A stretch of DNA of 55,623 bases, taken from NCBI GenBank assembly GCA_017452895.1, contig JAFTLE010000007.1, positions 1 through 55,623 on the forward strand. The letters run 5' to 3'. Every line of letters begins with the position of its first letter. The first letter of the stretch is position 1. Below the pieces are notes generated by a model. The model did not search any database and was not told the DNA's origin. It saw nothing but the letters and a program-made list of their open reading frames with translations. This DNA is from Clostridia bacterium. GTDB taxonomy: Bacteria > Bacillota > Clostridia > Oscillospirales > CAG-272. Shown here one piece after another: positions 9,035 through 19,575 of this stretch. Made by a program: the position numbers and the translations under genes.

Positions 9035-9062
9035 ATTATACTCGAATTTTGGGCTCTGTCAA
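9035..9062 (-). promoter_or_regulatory. SigA promoter of the marR-ABC operon
   Basis: A perfect TTGACA (9062-9057) and a perfect TATAAT (9040-9035) are separated by 16 bases on the minus strand. Such a strong promoter beside a palindrome fits a repressed, inducible operon. Confidence 0.85.
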
Positions 9063-9217
9063 GAGAAAAAAGAAAAATACTGTTTACATTTTCTCGTTAT
9101 TTTAACTTTTCCTTTACATTTTTGGTTTTGTAAATTTTTATTTACATTTATTTTTCTTTTTCCTGCGAAAAAATGAATTTTTTATAAATTTTTTGTGATA
9201 TTTTTTTTGAAAACCTG

Positions 9218-9246
9218 TTGAAAACTTGCTTTTCTTATGATATACT
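9218..9246 (+). promoter_or_regulatory. dnaA promoter
   Basis: TTGAAA and TATACT are separated by 17 bases, about 45 bases before the dnaA start. The perfect DnaA box at 9274-9282 lies downstream in the leader, a position suited to autorepression. Confidence 0.7.
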
Positions 9247-9273
9247 CTATAATGTATTAATATATTATATAAG

Positions 9274-9282
9274 TTATCCACA
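9274..9282 (+). promoter_or_regulatory. DnaA box in the dnaA leader
   Basis: TTATCCACA matches the DnaA-box consensus exactly. It overlaps the leader immediately before the GGGGG ribosome-binding site of dnaA. Confidence 0.85.
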
Positions 9283-9291
9283 GGGGGTTTT

Positions 9292-10689
9292 ATGTTTTCA
9301 CTGGAAGACGTTTGCTCTGCTTTTCTCGCGATCCTTGAGCAAAAGCAGTCTAAAACTATGTTCGATCTTTGGTTTAAGGACCTGAAAATGGTTTCCTTGA
9401 CGGAAAACTCGGCGGTTTTTTCAATTAACAGCGATATCAAAAGATCCTTTTTGGAGACCAAGTGGACCGACCTCGTTGCATCCACGCTCGTTGAGGTCGT
9501 AGGCTTTAAGCCTGAGGTCACCTTTACCTCAAGCGAGAGTGAATTTACCATTCCCGAGGAAATCCTCTCCACCCACGAAAAAAAGGAATCGATCACCTCT
9601 CTTCTTTCCGAGAATGAAAAGAAGGAGGAAAAGATCGACTTCGGCACGGCGATTGAAAATCATTCCATCGTCGCCGATTACACCTTTGATAATTTCATTG
9701 TGGGTGAATCCAATAAATTCGCACACGCCGCCTGCTACGCGGTGGCTACCTCTTCCGACACCTCCTATAACCCGCTTTTGATCCACGGCCCCAGCGGTCT
9801 CGGTAAGACGCATCTGCTTTACGCGATCACAAACGAAATCAAGCGCAACAATCCCGACGTCAGAATCGTATATAAGCGCAGTGAGGATTTTACGAACGAG
9901 CTGATCTCTCACATCCGTACCGACTCAATGCCTGCATTCCGCTCAAAATACAGAAACGCCGACGTGCTTCTGATTGACGATATTCAATTCATCGCGGGTA
10001 AGGAATCGACGCAGGAGGAATTTTTCCATACCTTCAACGAGCTGAATGAAAACAATAAACAGATCATTCTGACCTCCGACCGTCCCCCGAATGAGATCCG
10101 CACGCTGGAGGAGCGTATCCGCACCCGTCTTGAATGGGGACTGATCGCCGATATCCAGCCACCCTCCTTTGAGCTGCGTACCGCCATCATACAGAAAAAG
10201 GCAGAGGCTCTTCATATCAGCATCCCCGCGGAAATCGTCAACTATCTCGCGGAAAAGCTGCAAAATAATATCCGACAGATTGAGGGTGCCATTAAAAAGA
10301 TAGCCGCCATCAGTATGCTCACGGGAAACCCCGTAACCGAGCAGATGTGTAAGAACGCGATCTCCAACCTCGTTTCGGGTAAAGAGCCGCCGAGCGTTAC
10401 GGTGGACAAGATCTTAAAGGTCGTCTCCCAGACCTACGAGGTATCCGTTGAGGATATGAAGAGTAAAAAAAGACAAGGAGAGATCGCAAACGCCCGTCAC
10501 GTTGCCATTTACCTGATCCGTCAGCTGACCGACCTTTCCTTAAATAACGTTGCGGATATCTTCAACCGCGATCATACAACGGTCATGTCCTCGGACAGAA
10601 AGGTGAAAAATGACATCGATTCCTCAAAGGCGGCAGAGGCGGAGATAGACGAGTTAATTCGTAAAATCAAAAACTTTTCCACCTTCTAA
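9292..10689 (+). CDS. dnaA: Chromosomal replication initiator protein DnaA
   Basis: The 465-residue AAA+ ATPase binds DnaA boxes and opens the origin. Domain I spans about residues 1-85, followed by a Glu/Lys/Ser-rich linker. Domain III carries Walker A GPSGLGKTH at 166-174, Walker B LLIDDIQF near 226-233 and the arginine-finger region RIRTRLEWGL. Domain IV has the DNA-binding signature NRDHTTVMSS near 424-433. It is divergent from the marR operon and followed by dnaN, the standard order. The stop codon sits in the loop of an 11-bp inverted repeat (10672-10701), so the end of the gene also carries structure. Confidence 0.99.
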   Translation: MFSLEDVCSAFLAILEQKQSKTMFDLWFKDLKMVSLTENSAVFSINSDIKRSFLETKWTDLVASTLVEVVGFKPEVTFTSSESEFTIPEEILSTHEKKESITSLLSENEKKEEKIDFGTAIENHSIVADYTFDNFIVGESNKFAHAACYAVATSSDTSYNPLLIHGPSGLGKTHLLYAITNEIKRNNPDVRIVYKRSEDFTNELISHIRTDSMPAFRSKYRNADVLLIDDIQFIAGKESTQEEFFHTFNELNENNKQIILTSDRPPNEIRTLEERIRTRLEWGLIADIQPPSFELRTAIIQKKAEALHISIPAEIVNYLAEKLQNNIRQIEGAIKKIAAISMLTGNPVTEQMCKNAISNLVSGKEPPSVTVDKILKVVSQTYEVSVEDMKSKKRQGEIANARHVAIYLIRQLTDLSLNNVADIFNRDHTTVMSSDRKVKNDIDSSKAAEAEIDELIRKIKNFSTF

Positions 10690-10701
10690 CGTGGAAAAGT
10701 T
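10672..10701. repeat. 11-bp inverted repeat around the dnaA stop codon
   Basis: The arms AACTTTTCCAC and GTGGAAAAGTT are perfect and enclose an 8-base loop containing the TAA stop. Each arm holds a TTTTCCAC core resembling a relaxed DnaA box in opposite orientation. No T-run follows, so a terminator is unlikely. Confidence 0.7.
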
Positions 10702-10939
10702 GAAAAAAACCTGTGTATAAAAAACACGAAAATTTCAGTTTTTTTGACACTTTTTTTCCCCGAAAATATCCACCCCATTATCCACATCCTTTTCAACAGG
10801 CAAGGCGGTTATTTTTACTTGATCATTAAAGTATTTTCCGCTTTCCCACATTTAAAACCTCCCCTATTACTTTTATTACTGTTTGATATATTTTAATCTT
10901 TTTTTGAGTTTTGCCTGACGGCAAGCAGAAAGGAATCCT
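10690..10939 (+). promoter_or_regulatory. oriC: dnaA-dnaN intergenic region with DnaA boxes (oriC candidate)
   Basis: This AT-rich, gene-free stretch of 250 bases holds two exact DnaA boxes on opposite strands: TGTGTATAA at 10712-10720 (reverse of TTATACACA) and TTATCCACA at 10778-10786. A weaker ATATCCACC lies at 10767. TTTTCAACAGG at 10790-10800 is the reverse complement of CCTGTTGAAAA upstream of dnaA. In many Gram-positives the active origin lies on one or both sides of dnaA. I see no clear dnaN promoter. Confidence 0.7.
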
Positions 10940-12091
10940 ATGAAAATAACCTTCCGTAAAAACGTACTTCTTGACGGTCTTTTTCCTGCGATGAGCACCG
11001 TCTCCACCCGCAACACCATCTCCTCGATTGAGGGTGTACTGATCGAAACGATGGAGGGAAACACCGTCCGCCTTTCAACCTACGATATGAATAAGGGCAT
11101 CCGCATTCTGATTGAGGCAGAGGAGATATTAGAAGAAGGAAGCTATATTATTAACGCACAGCGTCTTTTACAGATCGTTAAGGTTATGACCGACGAGCTT
11201 GTGACCATTGAGGTAGACGCACGCTATAACGCGCGTATCAGCAGCGGAAAGAGCCAATTTTCTCTCTTTGCGCTCAAGGGCTCCGATTTTCCGAGCCTGC
11301 CTGAGCTGAAGGGTGACCGCGGCTTTGCTCTCAAGAGCAATCTTCTCAAAAAGGGAATCAACAAGATTCTGCATTCGGTTGCGGAAAACGACACGCGTCC
11401 GATGCTTTGCGGCGCAAACTTCAAAATCGGTGAGGGAAAGATCGAGCTTGTCTCCTGTGACAGCTACACGCTTTCCAAATACACGCTTTACGGTGAGATT
11501 GAGGATATTGGTGATGAAAGCTCTATGGAATCATCCTTCATCGTTCCCGGTCACGCGCTGAATGAGCTGATCCGCCTTCTTCCCGACGGTGAGGATCATA
11601 TTACCGAATTCTATATGACGCGCAAGCACTGCATCATTGAGATAGACAATATGGTATTCTTTACGCGTATGATCGACGGTGATTATATTGATTATAATCG
11701 CATCCTGCCGAAGGAGCAGACGATCTTCGTCAGGATCAATCGTGAGGAATTTTTGAGAAGTCTTGAAAGAGCGACCCTCGTTGCCGATGAAAAGATCCAA
11801 GGCAGCGGCCGTAGCCACGTGAAGCTCACGCTTGACGGTAACGTAATGACCGTAACATCCAATTCGGTCAACGGAAATGTTTACGATGAAATTGAATGCA
11901 CGCATGAGGGTGAAGCGCTTGAGATTGGATTTAATTGCCGCTTCTTAATTAACAGTGTCCGTGCGGCAGAGGGAGAGGAGCTTTCCATCACGATGAAATC
12001 TCCCTCACAGAGCATTACCATTGAGCCGACGGAAAAGAGCGACAAAAACGATTTTTACTATATGGTGCTTCCCGTCCGAATGAACGGCTAA
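10940..12091 (+). CDS. dnaN: DNA polymerase III beta subunit (sliding clamp)
   Basis: The 383-residue clamp encircles DNA as a dimer and tethers the polymerase and other replication and repair factors. Length and overall pattern match bacterial DnaN: three tandem clamp domains and a C-terminal MVLPVRMNG, which corresponds to the usual MPMR end. It is slightly longer than the Bacillus protein (378). The ribosome-binding site AAAGGA precedes the ATG by about 6 bases. The recF start codon follows the stop without a gap, indicating coupled translation. Confidence 0.97.
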   Translation: MKITFRKNVLLDGLFPAMSTVSTRNTISSIEGVLIETMEGNTVRLSTYDMNKGIRILIEAEEILEEGSYIINAQRLLQIVKVMTDELVTIEVDARYNARISSGKSQFSLFALKGSDFPSLPELKGDRGFALKSNLLKKGINKILHSVAENDTRPMLCGANFKIGEGKIELVSCDSYTLSKYTLYGEIEDIGDESSMESSFIVPGHALNELIRLLPDGEDHITEFYMTRKHCIIEIDNMVFFTRMIDGDYIDYNRILPKEQTIFVRINREEFLRSLERATLVADEKIQGSGRSHVKLTLDGNVMTVTSNSVNGNVYDEIECTHEGEALEIGFNCRFLINSVRAAEGEELSITMKSPSQSITIEPTEKSDKNDFYYMVLPVRMNG

Positions 12092-13181
12092 ATGGAGCTG
12101 AAGCGTCTTTCTCTTTCCTCCTTTCGCAATACGGAGGACGGAGTAATTGAGTTTGAGCCGGGTATTAATCTTCTTTACGGAGAAAACGCACAGGGAAAGA
12201 CCAATCTGTTAGAGTCAATCTATTTTTTCGCGCGGGGAAAATCCTTCCGCGGCGCGGGCGACTCTGAAATGCTTGGATTTTCAAAGGATTCCTATTCCAT
12301 ATCGATATCCTTTCACGCAAGCGGCCGCGACCAGACACTTCTTTATCGCTTTGCCGACGGCAAAAGAAGGCGGGAAAAAAACGGCGTGATCTTACAGAGT
12401 CAGGCAGAGATGCTCGGTCATTTCAGATGTGTGATCTTTTATCCTGAGCATTTACAGCTTGTAAAGGGCGGACCCGCAGAGCGGCGCGAATTTTTAAACG
12501 TCGCTATATCTCAGTGCTATCCCGAATATCTGTCGCTTTACGCGGCTTATAAAAAATATCTTGAAAATCGAAACAGCCTGCTTCGCTTCGCGCAGAAGGG
12601 ATTATTTTTCGACTCCGACGAGCTTTCGGTCTTCAGTAAAGGACTTGCCGAATACGCGGCAGAGATCCATCTGTACCGCCGCCGTTATCTTGCACTTTTA
12701 CAAAAGGAAGCGGCGTTCTTTATGAAGGAGATATCGGGTGGTAGAGAGGAGCTTTCCTTATCCTATCTTTCCGACGTGAACGGACAGACGAAGGAGGAGC
12801 TTATCCTTGCCTACATGCGCCTCTTTTCAGAGCAGTTGAATCGTGAGATTGCTGCAGGCTGCACGCTTTTTGGCGTACACCGTGAGGATATTTTGATTCT
12901 CATCAACGGCATTTCGGCGAAGGATTTCGGCTCGCAGGGACAGCAGCGCTCGACCGTCCTGTCGTTGAAGCTTGCGGAGGGTGAGGTTTCCTACGCCGTT
13001 ACGGGTGAGCATCCTGTTTTTCTGCTTGACGACGTATTAAGCGAGCTTGACAGCACGCGGCGGGACTATATCTTACATCGTGCGGGTGAGGGGAAGCAGA
13101 TTATCATCACCTCGTGTGAGGCGGAGAGTTTTCAGGAAAGCGACCGCGTAAATTTGAAAATAAAGGTGGAAAAGGGTTATT

Positions 13182-13207
<26 letters not shown>
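12092..13207 (+). CDS. recF: DNA replication and repair protein RecF
   Basis: The 371-residue SMC-like ATPase loads RecA at gaps together with RecO and RecR. Walker A GENAQGKTN lies at about 30-38, the ABC-type signature region with DFGSQGQQRS near 277-286, and Walker B FLLDDVLSELD near 309-319. It begins immediately after the dnaN stop and overlaps the following remB gene by 26 bases, so dnaN-recF-remB look translationally linked. The usual S4-domain gene (yaaA) found between dnaN and recF in Bacillus is absent here. Confidence 0.97.
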
Positions 13208-15415
<2,208 letters not shown>

Positions 15416-15429
15416 GGAAAGGTAGCAAA

Positions 15430-17985
15430 ATGAGTAAACATATCAAAGTATACGAAAGCGATAATATAGAATTTCCCGAGCAGAAGATCGAAGGGCGGAA
15501 TATGGAGCGGGAGATTAAAAACTCCTTCATAGAATATTCCATGAGCGTTATTACCAGCCGTGCCCTTCCCGACGTCAGGGACGGTATGAAGCCGGGTCAG
15601 CGCCGTATCCTCTATGCAATGTACGAGGATCATCTGACCTACGATAAGCCCTTCCGTAAGTCGGCAACGACGGTCGGTAACGTGCTCGGTCGTTACCATC
15701 CCCACGGCGATGCCGCCGTCTATCAAACGATGGTACGTATGGCACAGTCCTTCTCTCTCCGTTACCCCTTGGTTGAGGGACACGGTAACTTCGGTAACAT
15801 TGACGGCGACGGTGCCGCCGCCTACCGTTATACTGAGGCAAGGCTTGCAAAGCTCGCCGACCAGATGATGGTCGATATCGAGAAAAACGTTGTTGAATTC
15901 GTACCGAACTTCGACAACAGCCGTAAGGAGCCCGTTGTGCTTCCCTCGCGCTTCCCAAACCTGCTTGTTAACGGCTCTGTGGGTATTGCCGTCGGTATGG
16001 CAACGAACATTCCCCCGCACAATTTGAACGAGGTCGTTGACGGCATTGTTTACCGTATGGAGAATCCCGAATGCTCGGTTGCCGAGCTGATGGAATATAT
16101 CAAGGGTCCCGACTTCCCGACCGCGGGCATCATCTACGGCTCGCGCGGAATGTACGATGCCTACACCACGGGTCGCGGCCGCGTAATCGTGCGCGCGCGT
16201 GCGAGGGTGGAGGAGGAGCATCGCCGCATCGTCGTGACCGAGATTCCCTATCAGGTCAACAAGAGCATGCTCGTTGAGTCGATTGCAAATCTTGCAAGAG
16301 ATAAGAAGATCGAGGGCATTACCGACGTCCGTGATGAGAGCGGCCGTATCGGTATGCGTATCGTGATTGAATACAAGCGCGACGCAAACGGAGAGGTCAT
16401 TCTCAATCAGCTCTACAAATACACGCAGATGCAGGATACCTGCGCCGTGAATATGCTGGCGCTGGTCGGCGGTGAGCCGAAGATTCTCTCGCTTCCCGAG
16501 ATCCTCGACCACTATATCACCTATCAGAAGCAGATCATCGTCAACCGCGTCAAGTTCGACCTTGACCGCGCCCGCCGTGAGATGCATATCTTCGAGGGCT
16601 ACAAGATCGCGCTCGATCATATCGACGAGATCATTGAGATCATCAAGCGCAGTGACTCGATCCCCACGGCAAAGGCAAACCTGATGGAAAAATTCGGGCT
16701 TTCGGATGCGCAGGCGCAGGCGATCGTCGAAATGACACTCGGCCGCCTTTCGGGTCTTGAAAGACAGAAGATCGAGGATCGCCTTCTGAGGCTGACCGAG
16801 ACCGTAGCAGAGCTTGAAAGCATTCTGGCAACCGAGGGAAGGGTTGCGGAGATCCTCATCGGGGAGCTGCAGGAGATCAAGCGCAAGTTTGGCGACGACC
16901 GACTGACCGAGCTTGTTGAGGCAACCGAGGAGATCGATATTGAGGATCTGATTGAGCGCCACACCTGTGTGATTACGATGTCGCACGCAGGCTACATTAA
17001 GCGTCAGCCTGCGAAGACCTATTCGGCACAGCACCGCGGCGGTAAGGGTATCATCGGTATGTCCACGAAGGAGGAGGACTACGTTGAAAACGTCCTCGTT
17101 GCCAACAGTCATTCCTTCTTAATGCTCTTTACAAACCTCGGTAAGGTCTATGCGAAGAAGGTTTACAGGATTCCCGAGGCGGGTAGAACCGCAAAGGGAA
17201 CCAATATCGTCAACCTTCTCGAGCTTTCCGAGGGTGAAAAGATCACCTCTATCATTCCGATTGATGCCTTCAATGAAAACGAATACCTCACGATGGTCAC
17301 CAAAAAGGGTGTTATTAAGCGCACCGACCTTTCGGCGTTCGCATATCAGCGGAAGGGCGGCAAAATCGCCATCACACTCGATGAGGGAGACGAGCTTCTC
17401 TTCATCTGCCACACGAAGGGGGATCAGGATATCCTGCTTGCAACGCACGACGGTAACGCCGTCCGCTTCTCGGAGTCCGAGGTCCGCTGTATGGGCAGAA
17501 CCGCCCGCGGCGTACGCGGCATCCGCCTGAAGGGAGACGATCACGTCGTCGGCGTTACGCTGGTTGAGGAGAATAAAAAGCTCCTCACGCTCACAGAGGG
17601 CGGCTTCGGTAAGCGCACCGACTTCGACGACTTCCGCACGATGAAGAATCGCGGCGGCGGCGGTGTCACCTGCCACAAGCTCGGCGACAAAACGGGAAAG
17701 CTTGCGTCGATTGCCTCGGTGGAGGAGGACGACGACCTCATGATCATCACCAACGACGGCACGATCATCCGTACCCCCGTTTCGGGCATTCCGACCTATT
17801 CGAGAACGGCGGGCGGCGTTATCGTGATGCGCTTGTCTGAGGGGGCGAGTATCATGACCTTTACAAAGGTCAAGAGCGAAAAGGAGCTGGAGGCAGAGAC
17901 CGAGCAGGCAGAAGCAACGGCGGCGACCGTGACTCCCATCGCAGAGCTACCCGAAACCGAGGAAAACGACAATGAACAAGCGTAA
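15430..17985 (+). CDS. gyrA: DNA gyrase subunit A
   Basis: The 851-residue breakage-reunion subunit has its active-site Tyr at 134 (in AAYRYTEARL). The C-terminal DNA-wrapping domain begins with a GyrA box, QHRGGKG, near 533, which marks it as gyrase and not topoisomerase IV; an acidic tail follows. In the quinolone-determining helix, HPHGDAAVYQ, residue 95 is Ala and residue 99 is Gln, where E. coli has Ser83 and Asp87. Both drug-anchoring side chains are therefore missing. The last 14 bases overlap the start of the next gene. Confidence 0.98.
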   Translation: MSKHIKVYESDNIEFPEQKIEGRNMEREIKNSFIEYSMSVITSRALPDVRDGMKPGQRRILYAMYEDHLTYDKPFRKSATTVGNVLGRYHPHGDAAVYQTMVRMAQSFSLRYPLVEGHGNFGNIDGDGAAAYRYTEARLAKLADQMMVDIEKNVVEFVPNFDNSRKEPVVLPSRFPNLLVNGSVGIAVGMATNIPPHNLNEVVDGIVYRMENPECSVAELMEYIKGPDFPTAGIIYGSRGMYDAYTTGRGRVIVRARARVEEEHRRIVVTEIPYQVNKSMLVESIANLARDKKIEGITDVRDESGRIGMRIVIEYKRDANGEVILNQLYKYTQMQDTCAVNMLALVGGEPKILSLPEILDHYITYQKQIIVNRVKFDLDRARREMHIFEGYKIALDHIDEIIEIIKRSDSIPTAKANLMEKFGLSDAQAQAIVEMTLGRLSGLERQKIEDRLLRLTETVAELESILATEGRVAEILIGELQEIKRKFGDDRLTELVEATEEIDIEDLIERHTCVITMSHAGYIKRQPAKTYSAQHRGGKGIIGMSTKEEDYVENVLVANSHSFLMLFTNLGKVYAKKVYRIPEAGRTAKGTNIVNLLELSEGEKITSIIPIDAFNENEYLTMVTKKGVIKRTDLSAFAYQRKGGKIAITLDEGDELLFICHTKGDQDILLATHDGNAVRFSESEVRCMGRTARGVRGIRLKGDDHVVGVTLVEENKKLLTLTEGGFGKRTDFDDFRTMKNRGGGGVTCHKLGDKTGKLASIASVEEDDDLMIITNDGTIIRTPVSGIPTYSRTAGGVIVMRLSEGASIMTFTKVKSEKELEAETEQAEATAATVTPIAELPETEENDNEQA

Positions 17986-18595
17986 ATTTGTAAGGTTTGC
18001 TTGTCTTTTGCTAATTTTGGTTTGCATTTTTTCTCTCTTTTCATGCGGTGCTGACCTTTCGGATGAGGATGCGGCCGCTCGCGCGGCGCAGCTTCTTGAG
18101 CAATCGGTGCTGATTAACCGCATCTATTTTGGCTCGGGCATCCCCGCCGACCCTACGGTGATCGGGGACGCGGCGTACAAGAGAGCCGATCCCGCATTCC
18201 TTGAGGCACACGGCTTTTACAGCGTCGAGCAGCTGAAGAAAAAGACTCTCGAGGTCTACACGAGCTACTGCGCGGAGGATATCTTCTTCAATATCTTCAC
18301 CGCGGTGGTGGGTGTCAGCGACAGCCGCGCGCGCTACCGTGACGATTCGGGAACGCTCTACGTCGACACGAAGGCAGAGGTGCTTTACGCCGACCGCGTT
18401 GAGTTTGATACCGACAGCATCAAGATCGAAAAGAGCAAGAAAAACGTCATCTACTTCACCGTCGATATGACGGTATATAGTGCCGACGAGAGTAAAAGTC
18501 AGACCCTGAAGGAGCAGAGCTTCTCGCTCCGATCGGAAAACGGCGTCTGGCTGCTTGACACACCGACCTACGCCGTCTACTTCGACGGCCGCTGA
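17972..18595 (+). CDS. Putative lipoprotein of unknown function, coupled to gyrA
   Basis: The 207-residue product begins with a lysine/arginine-rich n-region, a hydrophobic stretch and the lipobox LFSC (Cys25), so it should be lipid-anchored on the outer face of the membrane. The rest is soluble, Asp/Glu/Lys-rich, with no motif I recognise. Its start lies inside gyrA (14-base overlap), so it is probably co-translated with gyrase. Membrane or lipoprotein genes downstream of gyrA occur in other clostridia without known role. Function unknown. Confidence 0.75.
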   Translation: MNKRKFVRFACLLLILVCIFSLFSCGADLSDEDAAARAAQLLEQSVLINRIYFGSGIPADPTVIGDAAYKRADPAFLEAHGFYSVEQLKKKTLEVYTSYCAEDIFFNIFTAVVGVSDSRARYRDDSGTLYVDTKAEVLYADRVEFDTDSIKIEKSKKNVIYFTVDMTVYSADESKSQTLKEQSFSLRSENGVWLLDTPTYAVYFDGR

Positions 18596-18653
18596 AAAGC
18601 CCTATTAGATTCGTATATAAAAAAGAAAAACAAAGAAAAAGGTGGAAAAAAGT

Positions 18654-19055
18654 ATGGAATTTTCAAAAAAGATGATTCTGCTTCGCAAGCAGAACGGCTA
18701 CACGCAGGAGACCTTTGCCGAGGAGATCGGTGTTTCGCGTCAGTCGGTTTATAAGTGGGAGGCAGGTCAGGCGTATCCCGAGGTCGAGAAGCTGATCAAA
18801 ATCGGCAGGGTTCTCGGCATCAAGATCGACGATCTTTTGAACGACGAGTACGTCGTTGAGGCAGCACCCGCCGCACCCCGAGCAAAGCGCGTGAAGAAGG
18901 CCGAGGAGGTCGTAGAGGTCCCCGTTGCAGAGGAGCCCGTCGCGGTAGCCGAGGTGGCACCCGCGCCCGTAGCCGAGGAAGCTCCCGTTCAGCAGGTTGA
19001 GCAAGCACCCGCCGTAAAGAAGGGCTTCTTCAGCAGAATCTTCGGCGGTAGATAA
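18654..19055 (+). CDS. XRE-family DNA-binding protein with low-complexity tail
   Basis: The product is 133 residues. The start at 18654 is chosen because AAAGGTGG lies 8 bases upstream; an in-frame GTG at 18642 falls inside that site. Residues 1-60 are a Cro/C1-type helix-turn-helix (QETFAEEIGVSRQSVYKWEA). Residues 65-120 are almost only Ala, Pro, Glu and Val, and the protein ends in KKGFFSRIFGGR, a short basic-aromatic segment that could form an amphipathic helix. A DNA-binding head joined by a flexible spacer to a possible membrane- or partner-binding tip is unusual for a simple repressor. Function unknown. Confidence 0.75.
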   Translation: MEFSKKMILLRKQNGYTQETFAEEIGVSRQSVYKWEAGQAYPEVEKLIKIGRVLGIKIDDLLNDEYVVEAAPAAPRAKRVKKAEEVVEVPVAEEPVAVAEVAPAPVAEEAPVQQVEQAPAVKKGFFSRIFGGR

Positions 19056-19085
19056 AAACATAAAAGCGCAAAAAAGAAAAGTCCC

Positions 19086-19115
19086 GTATATTTTTCCGTT
19101 TTTTGGCACATACTG
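19086..19115 (+). promoter_or_regulatory. Possible forespore-type promoter
   Basis: GTATA (19086-19090), 18 bases, then CATACTG (19109-19115) resembles the SigG/SigF consensus with one mismatch. It lies about 115 bases before the small membrane gene at 19232. The leader holds weak inverted repeats (GCAGAA/TTCTGC, CGGC/GCCG) but no clear RNA family. Confidence 0.4.
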
Positions 19116-19231
19116 GTAGAGGTGGTGCTACAGCGTCTCGCAGAATTTCCGACGGGTTCTGCAAAGCGGCGCTCTCAGCACCCGCGTACATACACGGCGA
19201 AATGCCGTATCACTTGCAAAACGGAGGACGT

Positions 19232-19507
19232 ATGGTTCGCGGTTGTCACAGACGGGTGGTTTTTTTGCGCACCAAGGACAGCAGATTTTTTGAAGAGGCG
19301 TGCTTTTTTCTGCGGGAGGATCTCCCTCCCGCGGAAGGATCTGCCGATATGGTTGATGAGGCAAATCGCATCGTGCGGGAGAGCCTCCTTTCGGGATACA
19401 CGGTATCCGCTCCCGCGCCGATGCGGCGCACCGTTGGGGGACTGTTATTTTCGATCGGGCTGTTGGCGGGCGTTTTACTGACCGTCCTGTTTTTCTGCGC
19501 CCTTTGA
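19232..19507 (+). CDS. Small single-pass membrane protein, conserved clostridial type
   Basis: The product is 91 residues from the ATG at 19232, chosen for GGAGG at 19223-19227; the frame extends upstream without a site. The N-terminal half is charged (VVFLRTKDSRFFEEACFFLR), followed by DMVDEANRIVRESL. A single hydrophobic segment near the C-terminus (about residues 68-90) should anchor it as a tail-anchored or C-terminal membrane protein. I recall similar short proteins in clostridia but know no function. It precedes RNase J, separated by a hairpin terminator, and may be under the forespore-like promoter at 19086. Confidence 0.6.
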   Translation: MVRGCHRRVVFLRTKDSRFFEEACFFLREDLPPAEGSADMVDEANRIVRESLLSGYTVSAPAPMRRTVGGLLFSIGLLAGVLLTVLFFCAL

Positions 19508-19532
19508 CGGAAATAAAGATGATGAAGCTTTC

Positions 19533-19558
19533 AATCGGGCTTTTGCCCGATTTGTTTT
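19533..19558 (+). terminator. Terminator or attenuator just before RNase J
   Basis: AATCGGGC and GCCCGATT enclose TTTT and are followed by TGTTTT. The hairpin ends only about 6 bases before the ribosome-binding site of the RNase J gene, so upstream transcripts either stop here or are attenuated. Confidence 0.75.
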
Positions 19559-19575
19559 GAATGGAGAATATATAT

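Larger units (their letters stand above)
9063..9291 (+). promoter_or_regulatory. oriC: AT-rich region upstream of dnaA (part of oriC region)
   Basis: The stretch between the divergent marR and dnaA genes is dominated by T- and A-tracts, unlike the GC-rich flanks. It holds the dnaA promoter (9218-9246), the sequence CCTGTTGAAAAC near 9214 and one perfect DnaA box (9274-9282). Together with the dnaA-dnaN gap it is the best candidate for the replication origin. The unwinding element is not pinpointed here. Confidence 0.6.
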
